Below, piece by piece: positions 17,046 to 26,558 of a stretch of DNA of 34,541 nt. This DNA is from Hydrogenophilaceae bacterium (GTDB lineage: Bacteria; Pseudomonadota; Gammaproteobacteria; Burkholderiales; Thiobacillaceae), in NCBI GenBank assembly GCA_013389055.1, contig JACAEC010000146.1:1-34541 (forward strand), in the 5' to 3' direction. The position numbers and the translations under genes are program-made. The notes below the pieces were generated by a model, which worked only from the letters and a program-made list of their open reading frames with translations, was not told the DNA's origin and did not search any database. The first letter of the stretch is position 1. The number at the start of each line of letters is the position of its first letter.

Positions 17046-17636
17046 TCATGCACTGTCTTGTTGGGTCAGTACCCGTTTGACCGGTCCGAAAGACTTTCGA
17101 TGCACCGGCGAAGCGCCGTGTCTTTGCAAGGCTTGAATGTGTTCCGCCGTAGGATACCCGCTGTGACGGTCGAAACCATAGTCCGGATAATACTTAGCCA
17201 GTTGCAGCATTTCCTTGTCGCGTTCGGTTTTAGCCAGGATCGATGCCGCCGATATTGCCGGCTCCAGGGCATCGCCTTTGACGATGGCCAGACAAGGGTA
17301 GGGTAGTGCAGGACAGGTATTGCCGTCCACCCAGACCTCGCCAGGTCGGGTGGCCAGATTCAACACACTGCGGCGCATGGCCAACAGTGTCGCTTGCAGG
17401 ATATTGAGGGCATCGATCTCCTCGACGCTGGCCCAGGCCACGGACCAGGCCAGGGCCTTCTGCCGGATTTCCGCGGCCAGGCGCAGCCGGTTGGCCGCCG
17501 ACAGTTTTTTCGAATCCTTCAGCCCGCCGATCGGCCGATGGGGATCGAGAATGACTGCCGCGGCGCAGACCGGCCCGGCAAGCGGGCCGCGGCCGGCCTC
17601 GTCGACCCCGCAGATCAGGGGAGTTTGCCGCGTCAC
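17046..17636 (-). CDS. rnhB: ribonuclease HII
   Basis: Removes ribonucleotides misincorporated in DNA and RNA-DNA hybrids. The 196-residue product has normal length. The catalytic DEAGRG motif (Asp12, Glu13) is near the start, with VWVDGN and later conserved segments following. The start is GTG at 17636, overlapping the lpxB TGA as GTGA; the track ORF extends 96 codons back through lpxB in another frame and is not real. It is the last gene of the fifteen-gene block that starts at rpsB. Confidence 0.93.
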   Translation of the reverse strand: MTRQTPLICGVDEAGRGPLAGPVCAAAVILDPHRPIGGLKDSKKLSAANRLRLAAEIRQKALAWSVAWASVEEIDALNILQATLLAMRRSVLNLATRPGEVWVDGNTCPALPYPCLAIVKGDALEPAISAASILAKTERDKEMLQLAKYYPDYGFDRHSGYPTAEHIQALQRHGASPVHRKSFGPVKRVLTQQDSA

Positions 17637-18832
17637 TTGAGATAGGGAGTGAGCGCCTCGGCGATGAGGCGTGGGGTATCGCGCCTGAGCGAGCGACGCA
17701 TGGCCTCGAAGGCATCGAGCATGGTTTCGCGGGCAAGGCGGTTTTCCAGCAGGCCCAGCATCTCTTCTGCCAGCAGGTCGGGCTGGGCCTGCTTCTGAAC
17801 CAGCTCGGGCACGACCATGCGGCCGGCCAGGATATTGGGCAGGCCGATATACGGCAGGTAGGCCTGCCGGCGCATGATCTGGTAGGTGAGCCAGGGCACC
17901 TTGTAGGTGATGACATGCGGGCACTTCAGCAAGGCCGCTTCCAAGGTCGCGGTGCCGGAAGCGATCAGGGCCGCGTCGGCTGCCTGCAGGGCGTCATGGG
18001 CATGGCCGAACAGGATGCGGATCGGAATGTCATGGGCCTGGAGACGGTAGATGGCCTCCTCGAAGTGCAGGCGGGTTTCCCGAGTGATGAGGGGAATCAG
18101 AAACTGCACATTGCCCCTGCGCTCGTGGATCTTGCGCGCGGTCTCGATGAAGGTGTCCGCCATGAGCTTGAGTTCGCTCTGGCGGCTGCCCGGCAATAGG
18201 GCCACATATTCTCCATTCGGCCTCAAGCCGAGCCGCTCGCGGGCGCCCTTGCGGTCGGGCTGTTCGGGCAAGGCGTGGGCGAGCGGATGGCCGACATAGG
18301 TGGCCGGAATACCGGCCTGGGCATAGAGGGCCTCTTCGAATGGGAAGATCAGCAGCATGTGGGAGACCGCCTTGCGGATCTTCTTGATCCGGCCGCGGCG
18401 CCAGGCCCAGATCGACGGGCTGACGAAGTGCACGGTGGGAATCCCCTTGCGCTTGAGCCTGGCTTCAAGGGCGAGGTTGAAATCGGGCGCGTCGACGCCG
18501 ATGAACAGTCGGGGGCGAGCGACCAATATTTTCTGTGCAAGCTGGCGCCGGATGGCGAGAATCTGCCGCAGGTTGGACAGCGCCTCGACATAGCCGCGGA
18601 CGGAGAGGGCTTCCATGGGGAACAGCGAGCGCGCGCCCAGGCTTTGCATCTTGGCCCCGGCGATGCCTTCAAAGCAGGCAGGCAGGCCGGCTTGCTGGAC
18701 GGCCTTGATCAGCAGGCTGCCAAGCAGGTCGCCGGAGGCCTCGCCGGCGACGATGCCGACAGTGGGGGCGTGGGGCAAGGGGCTGGGGACCAGGGACGGC
18801 GTGGCTACGGCCTCATTGATTTCTCGTTTCAT
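17633..18832 (-). CDS. lpxB: lipid-A-disaccharide synthase
   Basis: A GT19 glycosyltransferase that joins UDP-diacylglucosamine and lipid X to form the lipid A disaccharide at the inner membrane. The product has 399 residues with the conserved [11 protein letters not shown] start of the fold at about residues 25-35, then [32 protein letters not shown] and [13 protein letters not shown]. An N-terminal extension of about 23 residues ([19 protein letters not shown] and so on) precedes the family core. It is proline-rich and encoded by a 7-base-periodic C-rich tract. GAAGGAA abuts the ATG at unusually short spacing. No in-frame ATG or GTG lies closer to the core. Confidence 0.94.
   Translation of the reverse strand: MKREINEAVATPSLVPSPLPHAPTVGIVAGEASGDLLGSLLIKAVQQAGLPACFEGIAGAKMQSLGARSLFPMEALSVRGYVEALSNLRQILAIRRQLAQKILVARPRLFIGVDAPDFNLALEARLKRKGIPTVHFVSPSIWAWRRGRIKKIRKAVSHMLLIFPFEEALYAQAGIPATYVGHPLAHALPEQPDRKGARERLGLRPNGEYVALLPGSRQSELKLMADTFIETARKIHERRGNVQFLIPLITRETRLHFEEAIYRLQAHDIPIRILFGHAHDALQAADAALIASGTATLEAALLKCPHVITYKVPWLTYQIMRRQAYLPYIGLPNILAGRMVVPELVQKQAQPDLLAEEMLGLLENRLARETMLDAFEAMRRSLRRDTPRLIAEALTPYLK
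18764..18800. repeat. heptamer-periodic G-tract with G-quadruplex motif in lpxB 5' end
   Basis: Plus-strand units GGGCGTG, GGGCAAG, GGGCTGG, GGACCAG and GGACGGC follow each other with exact 7-base period from 18766. Together with the preceding bases they form G5-N3-G4-N3-G4-N2-G4 (18764-18788), a canonical four-tract quadruplex motif. The G-rich strand is the template strand of lpxB. The tract encodes only the non-conserved N-terminal extension. Confidence 0.75.
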
Positions 18833-18840
18833 TTCCTTCG

Positions 18841-18882
18841 CCTCTTGCCTCTCGCCACAAGCCTGCTGCCATTCACCGAATA
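18841..18882. repeat. heptamer-periodic CC-N5 tract between lpxA and lpxB
   Basis: Six consecutive 7-base units each begin with CC: CCTCTTG, CCTCTCG, CCACAAG, CCTGCTG, CCATTCA, CCGAATA. The last two fall in the end of lpxA. The period matches the tract at 18766-18800 but in the opposite strand orientation (CTTGCC here, GGCAAG there), so the two flank the lpxB start as imperfect inverted elements. It resembles the short tandem heptamer repeats known from other bacterial genomes. Confidence 0.6.
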
Positions 18883-19643
18883 ATGCCGCGGCCTGGCGCC
18901 GCCAGGAACGCAGCCAACAACTTGAGCTCCTCTTGCGACTCGGCTTCCTTGCGGATGGCCTCGCCGGCTTCGTTCAAACCCAGCCCCGACTTGTACAAGG
19001 TCTTGTAGGCACGCTTGATTGCAGCGACGGCCTCGCCACTGAAACCCCGCCGCTTGAGGCCCTCGGCATTGATGCCATAAGGGGCGGCCGGGTTGCCGGA
19101 GGCGGTGACGTAGGGCGGGATGTCCTGGCGCACCACGGAAGCGATGCCGGTGATGACATGGGCACCGATGCGGCAGAACTGGTGGACGCCGGTAAAACCC
19201 CCGAGGATGACATGGTCGGCGATGTCGACATGGCCGGCCAGAGAGGCATTGTTGGCGAAGATGGTGTGGTCGCCGACGCTGCAATCGTGGGCGATATGGA
19301 CGTAGGCCATGATCCAGTTGTGATTGCCGATGCGGGTGACGCCCTTGTCCTGCACGGTGCCGGTGTTGAAGGTGCAGAACTCGCGGATGGTGTTGTGGTC
19401 GCCGATCTCCAGCCGGGTCGGTTCGCCGGCGTACTTCTTGTCCTGGGGCTCTTCGCCCAGGGAGACGAATTGGAAGATGCGATTGCCGCGGCCGATGCGG
19501 GTGTGGCCGGTGATCACGGCATGGGGGCCGATGCGGCAGTCATCGCCGATCTCGACATGTTCGCCGACGATGCTGTAGGGACCGATCTCGACGTTGGCGC
19601 CGATCTTGGCCTGGGGATGAACGATGGCGGTGGGGTGGATCAT
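18873..19643 (-). CDS. lpxA: acyl-ACP--UDP-N-acetylglucosamine O-acyltransferase
   Basis: The first step of lipid A synthesis, a trimeric left-handed beta-helix acyltransferase in the cytoplasm. The 256-residue product has family length. Hexapeptide repeats run from the start ([20 protein letters not shown]). The catalytic histidine lies in [10 protein letters not shown] (His119), and a helical C-terminal bundle ends in the conserved GIIR. The ATG at 19643 is 13 bases after the fabZ stop. It is 40 bases ahead of lpxB. Confidence 0.96.
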   Translation of the reverse strand: MIHPTAIVHPQAKIGANVEIGPYSIVGEHVEIGDDCRIGPHAVITGHTRIGRGNRIFQFVSLGEEPQDKKYAGEPTRLEIGDHNTIREFCTFNTGTVQDKGVTRIGNHNWIMAYVHIAHDCSVGDHTIFANNASLAGHVDIADHVILGGFTGVHQFCRIGAHVITGIASVVRQDIPPYVTASGNPAAPYGINAEGLKRRGFSGEAVAAIKRAYKTLYKSGLGLNEAGEAIRKEAESQEELKLLAAFLAAPGRGIIR

Positions 19644-19656
19644 CGGACGGGCTCGT

Positions 19657-20136
19657 TTACTCCACGATACGCAAGGTGCACATCAGCTCGGCTTCGCAGG
19701 CAAGCTGGCCGTCGACCAGGGCCTGGGCGGTGAACTTCCAGATGCCGCGCATGTTCTTGGTGATGGCGACTTCCATGCGCACTTGATCGCCCGGGGTGAC
19801 CGGACGTTTGAAGCGGGCGTTGTCGATGCCGACGAAATAGACCACGGTGTTTTCGGTCACCGGCATGTCGGCGCTCTGGAAGGCGAGGATGCCGGCCGCC
19901 TGGGCCAGGGCCTCGATGATCAGCACGCCGGGCATGACCGGGTGGTGCGGGAAATGGCCCGGGAAGAAGGGCTCGTTCATGGTGACGTTCTTCAAGGCGA
20001 CGATGCGCTCGCCCTTGTGGATTTCCATTACCCGGTCGACCAGCAGGAAGGGGTAGCGGTGGGGCAGGTGGCGCATGATGTCCTTGATATCCATGCTCGT
20101 GCCAGGACTTGTGCCAGGGCTTGTCTCGTTGCTCAC
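19657..20136 (-). CDS. fabZ: 3-hydroxyacyl-ACP dehydratase FabZ
   Basis: Dehydrates 3-hydroxyacyl-ACP in fatty acid elongation and competes with LpxA/LpxD for 3-hydroxyacyl-ACP. The hot-dog fold is recognised by [23 protein letters not shown]-type sequence with catalytic His61 and Glu75 (numbering from the GTG start). Two starts are possible. GTG at 20136 overlaps the lpxD stop as GTGA and has AAAGGAA about six bases upstream. ATG at 20094 ([15 protein letters not shown]) matches the usual family N-terminus but has a poor ribosome site. GTG is favoured, giving 159 residues with a SPGTSPGTS leader made by a 12-base tandem repeat. Confidence 0.93.
   Translation of the reverse strand: MSNETSPGTSPGTSMDIKDIMRHLPHRYPFLLVDRVMEIHKGERIVALKNVTMNEPFFPGHFPHHPVMPGVLIIEALAQAAGILAFQSADMPVTENTVVYFVGIDNARFKRPVTPGDQVRMEVAITKNMRGIWKFTAQALVDGQLACEAELMCTLRIVE
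20101..20124. repeat. two 12-base tandem repeats in fabZ 5' end
   Basis: GCCAGGACTTGT is followed at once by GCCAGGGCTTGT (11 of 12 identical). On the fabZ strand they encode repeated Thr-Ser-Pro-Gly ahead of the conserved MDIKDIM start. Confidence 0.8.
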
Positions 20137-21173
20137 GGGGATTTCCTTTCCAATTCAGAGAGTATTTTCTCGAGCTGCTTGAGGCGCTCGTGCATGTGGT
20201 CCAGGTGCCGCAGGTGGGCGGCATTGCGTTTCCAGTCGGCATGCGCCATAAACGGCTGGACCGAGGTGTAGGTGCCGGGCTCGCGGATCGACTTGCCGAC
20301 GAAGGTGCCGGCCGAGATGGTTACCCGGTCGGCAATCTCCAGGTGGCCGATGATCATGGCGGCACCGCCGATCTGGCAGTAGGCGCCGATCCGGGTGCTG
20401 CCGGCGATGCCGACGCAGGCGGCGATGGCGGTGTGGGCACCGATGCGGACGTTGTGCGCCACCTGGATCAGGTTGTCCAGTTTGGCGCCGCGTTCGATCA
20501 CCGTATCATCCAGCGCACCGCGGTCCACCGTAGTGTTGGCACCGATCTCGACGTCGTCTTCCAGGACGACGCTGCCGACTTGGGGCACTTTCAGCCAATG
20601 GTCGTCTTCCCAAGCCAGGCCGAAGCCGTCGGCCCCGATGACGCAGCCCGAGTGCAGGATGACGCGGTCGCCGATGCGGCAGCCGGCATAGAGGGTGACG
20701 TTGGCGTGCAGGCGGCAGTTCGCGCCGATGGTCACGCCCGGCCCGATCACGCAGCCGGCATCGATGCGGCTCTGGGGGCCGATCCGCGCCCTCTCGCCGA
20801 TGACTGCATGGGCACCGATGTGGGCGTCCACCGCAATGTCGGCCCCCTCGGCGATGCTGGCGCTGGGATGGATGCCGGGTGCAGCAACAGGCTCCGGGTG
20901 ATACAGACCGATGGCGCGGGCGAAGGCAGCGTGGGGATTGGCGACGATCAGGCGCGGTTGGCTGATCCGCTCGGCGAGGGCGGCAGGAACCAGCAAGGCC
21001 CCGGCCTTGCTGGCCCGTGCTGCGGCCAGGTGCTTGTCACTGACGAGAAAGCTGATCTGGTGCTCGTCGGCATGTTCGAGTGAGGCGACACCGCTATAGC
21101 GGCGGCTCGTATCGCCCAGTGCCTCGCCGCCCAGATGGGCCTTCAGTTCGGCCAGGGTATAGCCAGACGACAT
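20133..21173 (-). CDS. lpxD: UDP-3-O-(3-hydroxyacyl)glucosamine N-acyltransferase
   Basis: The third step of lipid A synthesis, a trimeric acyltransferase. The 346-residue product shows an N-terminal uridine-binding domain ([26 protein letters not shown]), a long left-handed beta-helix of hexapeptide repeats, the catalytic histidine in [11 protein letters not shown] (about residue 245), and a C-terminal helix ([18 protein letters not shown]) that binds ACP. It lies 18 bases after skp and overlaps fabZ by four bases. Confidence 0.96.
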   Translation of the reverse strand: MSSGYTLAELKAHLGGEALGDTSRRYSGVASLEHADEHQISFLVSDKHLAAARASKAGALLVPAALAERISQPRLIVANPHAAFARAIGLYHPEPVAAPGIHPSASIAEGADIAVDAHIGAHAVIGERARIGPQSRIDAGCVIGPGVTIGANCRLHANVTLYAGCRIGDRVILHSGCVIGADGFGLAWEDDHWLKVPQVGSVVLEDDVEIGANTTVDRGALDDTVIERGAKLDNLIQVAHNVRIGAHTAIAACVGIAGSTRIGAYCQIGGAAMIIGHLEIADRVTISAGTFVGKSIREPGTYTSVQPFMAHADWKRNAAHLRHLDHMHERLKQLEKILSELERKSP

Positions 21174-21191
21174 CAGGTTGGGCTCGTGGTA

Positions 21192-21683
21192 TTAGCGCTC
21201 GAGCGCCTTGAGGACCTTGTCGGTGATGTCGATGCGCGAACTGGCGTAGACCGCGTTTTCAACGATGAGATCGAAATCCTCTTTTTTGGCGATCTCCAGG
21301 ATCAACTTGCGGGCCTTCTCGTGAATGCCGGCAAATTCCTCGTTCTTGCGTTGGTTGAGGTCTTCGCGGAATTCGCGCTGGGCACGCTGGATATCTCGAT
21401 TGAGGTTGGCCAGATCGCGTTCCTTCTTGGCGCGCTCGGCCTCGGGCAGGGTCAGGGCCTCTTTTTCCAGAAGGGCCTGAAGGTCACGTGCCTGCTTGAC
21501 CTGTTTCTGGATTTCCTGCTCGCGGCTGGAAAATTCCTTTTCCAGTTTCTTCTGGGCCTTCACCGACAAGGCCGAATCGCGGAACACGCGCTCGGTGTTG
21601 ACGAAGCCGATCTTCAGTTCCGCAGCGAACGCGGGCTGTAACAGGGTCAAGCCCATGAGCAGTGCGGTGGCGATGATTTTCAT
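21192..21683 (-). CDS. skp: periplasmic chaperone Skp/OmpH
   Basis: A periplasmic holdase that carries outer-membrane proteins to the BAM complex. The 163-residue product has a Sec signal peptide (MKIIATALLMGLTLLQPAFA, cleavage after AFA), then KIGFVNTERVF and a long charged coiled-coil (VKAQKKLEKEFSSREQEIQ onward) that forms the tentacles. The track starts three codons earlier at 21692, but GGAG directly touches that ATG, while it is nine bases before the ATG at 21683, so the latter is chosen. It follows bamA by 18 bases, the usual arrangement. Confidence 0.94.
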   Translation of the reverse strand: MKIIATALLMGLTLLQPAFAAELKIGFVNTERVFRDSALSVKAQKKLEKEFSSREQEIQKQVKQARDLQALLEKEALTLPEAERAKKERDLANLNRDIQRAQREFREDLNQRKNEEFAGIHEKARKLILEIAKKEDFDLIVENAVYASSRIDITDKVLKALER

Positions 21684-21701
21684 GTACTGCATCTCCTGCT
21701 A

Positions 21702-24023
21702 TCAGAATACCGAGCCCATCTGGAACTGGAATACTTGGGTCTTGTCGTCTTCCTTGGCGTTGATGGGCTTGGCCAGGGAAAACTTCAGCGGGCCGAAAGG
21801 CGAGAACCAGGTGACGCCGAGGCCAGCCGAGTAACGCAGGTCGCTGAAAGAGATCTCGCTGTAACGACCCTGGGCATCATAGGGGCCGAAGGCGGCGCCG
21901 ACATCCATGAATACGCTCATGCGGAGGGAGCGGTCCTTGCCCGAGCCGGGCAGGGGGAACAGCAACTCGGCATTGCCGACCAGTCGCTTGTCGCCGCCGA
22001 TGGCGTTGCCCAAGGTGTCCTTCGGGCCCAGGGTGCCCGAGTCGAAGCCGCGCACCGAGGTGTTGCCGCCGGCGAAGAAATTGCGGAAGAAGGGCATGGG
22101 CTTGCCGCCGTAGCCACCGCCGTAGCCGACCTCGCCGTTGAGCAGCAGGGTGAAGGTCCGGCCGAGCGGGAAGTACTGCTGGTACTGGTAGCTCAGCTTG
22201 TAATATTCCAGGTCGCCCACCGGGGTACCCAGTTCGCCATAGGCCCGCTGGAAATAGCCCTTGGTCGGGTAGGTCAGGCTGTCGCGGGTATCCCGGGCCC
22301 AGCCGGCATCCAGGCGCAGGCTGTTGGTGGTGACGCCGCTGGCCGTGCCGCCGAAGTCGGTGGCGAACTGGATGTAGTTGCTGGGACTCGATGAGTTCAA
22401 CTCCAGGGTGTATTGCTCGGCGGCGACACCCAGGTTGATGCTGTCCAATTCGTTGATCGGCACGCCCAGGCGGACGCCCAGGCCGAGGGTCGAGGTGCTG
22501 TAGGTACTGACGGCATCGAGGTTGCTGGTATCGGTGTCGCGGCGGTAGATGTCGTAGCCCAGGCTGACGCCGTCCTGGGTGAAATAGGGGTTGGTGAAGG
22601 ACAGGGCATAGACGGTGTTGACGCTGCCGCTGTTCATCTGCAAGGACAGGCGGTTGCCGGTGCCGAACAGGTTGTTCTGGGAGACGGAGCCCGAGAGGAT
22701 CAGGCCTTCGCCGCTGGAGAAGCCGGCGCCCAGCAAGATGCTGCCGGTGGATTTTTCTTCCACTGCGACGTTCATGTCCACCTGGTCGGTCGTGCCCGGC
22801 ACCGGCGGGGTCTCGACGTTGACCTCCTTGAAGTAGCCCAGGCGATCGACCCGCTCGCGGGAGCGGTTGATCTTGTCGGCGGCATACCAGCCGCCTTCCA
22901 ATTGCCGCATCTCCCGGCGGATCACCTGGTCCTGGGTCTTGGCGTTGCCGGCGATATTGATCCGGCGGACGTAGACCTTGCGGCCCGGGTCGACCAGGAA
23001 GGTGAAGGCCACTTGGCGTTTTTCCTTGTCGACTTCCGGGGCGGCGTTGACGTTGGCGAAGGCGTAGCCGTCGTTGCCGAGGCGATCGGCCATCTTCTTG
23101 ACCGACTCGTTCAGTTTCTCGCGCGAGAAGACATCGCCGGCCTTGAGGGAGACCAGGGCGCTCAATTCATTTTCTGCCACGGGCAGGTCGCCGGCCACCT
23201 TGAAGCCGGACACGGTGTATTTCTCACCCTCGGTGATGTTGACGGTGATGTAGATGTCCTGCTTGTCGGGGGTGATCGAGACCTGGGGCGAATCGATGGT
23301 GAATTCCAGGTAGCCCTGGTTCATGTAATGCGAACGCAGGGACTCCAGGTCGGCCGTCAGCTTCTGCTTGGAATACTGGTCGTTCTTGGTCCACCAAGTC
23401 AGCCAGCCCGGCGTGCGCAGAGCGAACAGGTCGAGCAGGTCCTTCTCCTTGAAGGCCTTGGCGCCGACGATATTGATGGCGCGGATCTTGGCGATATCCC
23501 CCTCGTTGACCTCGAAGTTGACCGCGACGCGGTTGCGCTCCAAGGGCGAGGTGCGGGCGGCCACCTCGACCGCATACATGCCGCGGTTGTAGTACTGGCG
23601 CTTGAGTTCCTGCTCGGCCTTGTCGAGCAGCGACTTGTCGAGGATGCGGCCTTCGGCCAGGCCCAATTGCTTGAGGCCGGCCTTAAGTTCGTCCTTGGAG
23701 AATTCCTTCATGCCGACGAAATCGATTTGGGCGACGGCGGGGCGCTCCTCGACTTGCACGATCAGCACGCCTTCCAGCACTTCGAGGCGCACGTCCTTGA
23801 AGAAGCCGGTGGCGAAGAGGGCCTTGATCGCGGCGGCCGCCTTGTCGTCGGTCAGGGTATCGCCGACCTTGACCGGCAGATAGCTGAAGACCGTACCGGC
23901 TTCGGTGCGCTGGATGCCTTCAACGCGGATGTCTTTGACTTCGAAGGGATCGAAGGCCTGGGCCTGGGTGGAGATGAGCGCTGCTGTGAGCGCGGCAATG
24001 CCGGATAGGTGTTTTTTCTTCAT
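21702..24023 (-). CDS. bamA: outer-membrane protein assembly factor BamA
   Basis: An essential outer-membrane insertase. The 773-residue product has a signal peptide (cleavage after TQAQA, about residue 22), five POTRA domains in the periplasm (about 23-420; the first begins FEVKDIRVEGIQR), and a 16-strand barrel with the L6 signature VRGFDSGTLGPKD near residue 655. It ends in the aromatic C-terminus GSVF typical of barrel proteins. The ATG at 24023 overlaps the rseP stop as ATGA; the track start at 24617 lies within rseP in another frame. It sits between rseP and skp, as in many proteobacteria. Confidence 0.96.
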   Translation of the reverse strand: MKKKHLSGIAALTAALISTQAQAFDPFEVKDIRVEGIQRTEAGTVFSYLPVKVGDTLTDDKAAAAIKALFATGFFKDVRLEVLEGVLIVQVEERPAVAQIDFVGMKEFSKDELKAGLKQLGLAEGRILDKSLLDKAEQELKRQYYNRGMYAVEVAARTSPLERNRVAVNFEVNEGDIAKIRAINIVGAKAFKEKDLLDLFALRTPGWLTWWTKNDQYSKQKLTADLESLRSHYMNQGYLEFTIDSPQVSITPDKQDIYITVNITEGEKYTVSGFKVAGDLPVAENELSALVSLKAGDVFSREKLNESVKKMADRLGNDGYAFANVNAAPEVDKEKRQVAFTFLVDPGRKVYVRRINIAGNAKTQDQVIRREMRQLEGGWYAADKINRSRERVDRLGYFKEVNVETPPVPGTTDQVDMNVAVEEKSTGSILLGAGFSSGEGLILSGSVSQNNLFGTGNRLSLQMNSGSVNTVYALSFTNPYFTQDGVSLGYDIYRRDTDTSNLDAVSTYSTSTLGLGVRLGVPINELDSINLGVAAEQYTLELNSSSPSNYIQFATDFGGTASGVTTNSLRLDAGWARDTRDSLTYPTKGYFQRAYGELGTPVGDLEYYKLSYQYQQYFPLGRTFTLLLNGEVGYGGGYGGKPMPFFRNFFAGGNTSVRGFDSGTLGPKDTLGNAIGGDKRLVGNAELLFPLPGSGKDRSLRMSVFMDVGAAFGPYDAQGRYSEISFSDLRYSAGLGVTWFSPFGPLKFSLAKPINAKEDDKTQVFQFQMGSVF

Positions 24024-25372
24024 TGTGTCAGCAAGCGCTGGAGGTCGTTGAACAAGGCGAAAAACATCAATACGCCCAACAGGGCCATGCCGATTCTTTG
24101 CCCGATCTCCTGCACCCGCTCGGGAACCGGCCGGCCGGTTACAACTTCGACCAGATAATACAGTAAATGCCCACCGTCCAATAGTGGAATGGGCAGCAGA
24201 TTCAACACCGCCAAGCTGATGCTGATGAGGGCGAGAAAGGCGATGAAGCTGCTCATGCCGCTGCGGGCGGACTGCCCGGCGTAATCGGCGATGGTGATCG
24301 GGCCGGCGATGTTGTCGAGCGAGGCCTGGCCGATCACCATGCGGCCCAACATCTCCAAGCTGAAGCTCGACAATTCCCAGGTCTTGCTCAGTGCACGGGT
24401 TACCGCCTCGCCCGCCGAATAGCGCACGCTGGTCTGCAAGGCCTCGAAGGTGCCCGCTGGAATCTCCGGCGCGGCGCCGACCTTGCCGACGCGCTGACCG
24501 GCTTCGTCGACCGCGGCGGGGGTGACTGCCACGCGCAGCGTCTGCCCCTGGCGTACCAATTCGAATGCCAGCGTTCGGCCCGGTGCGTTGCGCACCTTCC
24601 GCACCACCTCGTCCCAATGATCGACGGGGGCGCCGTCCACGCTCAGGATACGGTCACCCGAACGCAGCCCGGCGCGCTCGGCCTGGCCATCGGCGACGAC
24701 CTCGCCGATCACCGGCGCGATGGCCGGCAAGTAGCGCATCAAGCCGGCGGCGCGGGCCAGGTTGGCTTCCTTGTCGCCCTCCGCCAAGCCGGTCAGGTCG
24801 ATATTGCGGAAGAAGAGGTGGCCGGCTTCGTCGCGCGTCTCCAGGGTCATTCGATCCGAGCCCAGGCCGTGACGTAGCAGCGACCAATGCAGGTCCTGCC
24901 AGCTTTCCACTTTTTCACCATCGATGCTGAGCACGGTCTCGCCATTGCGGATGCCGGCGGCATGGGCGGGCGTAGCTATAGGTGGCTCGCCCAGGATGGG
25001 CTTCAAGGCCGGCACGCCGGTGAGATAGAGGCCCCAGTAGATCAGGATGGCCAGCAGCAGGTTGGCGACAGGGCCGGCGGCGACGATGGCGCTGCGCTTC
25101 CAGACGTTCTGCCGGTTGAAGGCATAGGGCAGGTCCCGCTCGGCGACCTCGCCTTCGCGTTCGTCCAGCATCTTCACGTAGCCGCCCATGGGGATGGCGG
25201 AGAGCGCCCATTCGGTGCCGTGACGGTCCTGGCGACGGGCGATGACCTGGCCGAAACCGACGGAAAACCGCAGCACCTTCACGCCCATCAGTCGGGCCAC
25301 GCTGTAGTGGCCGAGTTCATGGATAACGATCAGGATCGCGAGGGTGACGAGGAAGGCGAGGACGGTAGTCAT
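24020..25372 (-). CDS. rseP: site-2 intramembrane protease RseP
   Basis: An inner-membrane zinc metalloprotease that in E. coli cuts the anti-sigma factor RseA during envelope stress. The 450-residue product has the zinc motif HELGH at residues 18-22 in the first helix, two PDZ domains (about 115-290; [18 protein letters not shown] and [18 protein letters not shown]), and the second zinc-ligand segment [12 protein letters not shown] near residue 397. It is coupled by four-base overlaps to dxr upstream and bamA downstream. No rpoE or rseA gene is in the window. Confidence 0.96.
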   Translation of the reverse strand: MTTVLAFLVTLAILIVIHELGHYSVARLMGVKVLRFSVGFGQVIARRQDRHGTEWALSAIPMGGYVKMLDEREGEVAERDLPYAFNRQNVWKRSAIVAAGPVANLLLAILIYWGLYLTGVPALKPILGEPPIATPAHAAGIRNGETVLSIDGEKVESWQDLHWSLLRHGLGSDRMTLETRDEAGHLFFRNIDLTGLAEGDKEANLARAAGLMRYLPAIAPVIGEVVADGQAERAGLRSGDRILSVDGAPVDHWDEVVRKVRNAPGRTLAFELVRQGQTLRVAVTPAAVDEAGQRVGKVGAAPEIPAGTFEALQTSVRYSAGEAVTRALSKTWELSSFSLEMLGRMVIGQASLDNIAGPITIADYAGQSARSGMSSFIAFLALISISLAVLNLLPIPLLDGGHLLYYLVEVVTGRPVPERVQEIGQRIGMALLGVLMFFALFNDLQRLLTQ

Positions 25373-26550
25373 GCGGTGTGGCCGGCAATGAATTGACGGG
25401 CTACGGCGCGGGCCTCCTGGTCGATGGCGACCAAATCGTCGAGCGAGTCGGCGCGGGCGATAGCCAATCGATGCAGGGCGTTATCCAATGTGGCCGGGAT
25501 CGCCAAATAGGGAATGCGGTGATCGAGAAAGGCGGCGACCGCCTCCTCGTTGGCGGCATTGAGCACGGTCGGCGCCGTGGTGTCGGCCTGCAGGGCGTCG
25601 AAGGCCAGCTTCAGGCAGGGGAAGCGCCGGGTGTCGGGGGCCTCGAAGGTGAGCGTACCGGTCTTGGCCAAGTCCAGCCAGGGCACGCCGGCCGCTATCC
25701 GGTCCGGATAGGCCAGGGCGTGGGCGATCGGGGTGCGCATGTCGGGATGCGACAACTGCGCCAGCACCGAGCCGTCCAGGTATTCGACCATCGAGTGGAT
25801 GATGCTTTGCGGGTGGATCACCACCTCGATCTGCTCGGGTCGGGCATTGAACAGCCAATGCGCCTCGATCACCTCCAGGCCCTTGTTCATCATGGTGGCG
25901 GAGTCGACCGAGATCTTCTTGCCCATGACCCAGTTGGGGTGGGCGATGGCCTCTTCCGGCGTCACTGTGGCCAGGGTCTCGATGGCGCGGGTGCGGAAGG
26001 GGCCGCCGGAGGCGGTGAGCAGGATGCGGCGGACGCCGTGGCGGGCCAGGTCGCCGTCGTAGCCGGCCGGCATGGCTTGGAAGACTGCGTTGTGCTCGCT
26101 GTCGATCGGCAGCAAACTGGCACCGCCATCGCGCACGGCCTGCATGAAGAAGCGGCCGGCCATTACCAAGGTTTCCTTGTTCGCCAACAGGATGCGCTTG
26201 CCGGCCTTGGCCGCGGCCAGGGCCGGCTTCAGGCCGGCGGCGCCGACGATGGCGGCCATGACGCTGTCGACCTCGGGCAGGGCGACCACCTGCTCCAGGG
26301 CGGTCTCGCCGTGGAGCACTTCGGTCTTGCCGTTGTCGAGCAGTCCCCGCAAGGACTCGGCCCGCACGGCATCCGGCACCACGGCATAGCGCGGCTGGAA
26401 TTGCCGGCACTGTTCGGCCAGCTTGTCGATCTGGTTGAAACCGGTCAGGGCGACGACGCGGAAACGGTCCGGGTGGCGGGCCACCACGTCAAGGGTGTTG
26501 ACGCCGATGGTGCCGGTGGCGCCGAGGATGGTCAGGTTGTGCAGGGTCAT
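25369..26550 (-). CDS. dxr: 1-deoxy-D-xylulose 5-phosphate reductoisomerase
   Basis: The committed step of the MEP isoprenoid pathway, NADPH-dependent. The 393-residue product has the dinucleotide motif GATGTIG at residues 10-16, the [10 protein letters not shown] segment, the metal and substrate motif DSEHNAVFQ and [14 protein letters not shown]. The ATG at 26550 matches the family start ([12 protein letters not shown]); the longer track ORF enters cdsA. It is eight bases after cdsA. Its product feeds undecaprenyl phosphate made by the neighbouring uppS. Confidence 0.96.
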   Translation of the reverse strand: MTLHNLTILGATGTIGVNTLDVVARHPDRFRVVALTGFNQIDKLAEQCRQFQPRYAVVPDAVRAESLRGLLDNGKTEVLHGETALEQVVALPEVDSVMAAIVGAAGLKPALAAAKAGKRILLANKETLVMAGRFFMQAVRDGGASLLPIDSEHNAVFQAMPAGYDGDLARHGVRRILLTASGGPFRTRAIETLATVTPEEAIAHPNWVMGKKISVDSATMMNKGLEVIEAHWLFNARPEQIEVVIHPQSIIHSMVEYLDGSVLAQLSHPDMRTPIAHALAYPDRIAAGVPWLDLAKTGTLTFEAPDTRRFPCLKLAFDALQADTTAPTVLNAANEEAVAAFLDHRIPYLAIPATLDNALHRLAIARADSLDDLVAIDQEARAVARQFIAGHTA

Positions 26551-26558
26551 TTGTGTGC

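Noticed and set aside
22413-24008. 531-residue open frame antisense to bamA
   Set aside because: It has no domain or signal sequence and is a compositional shadow of bamA.
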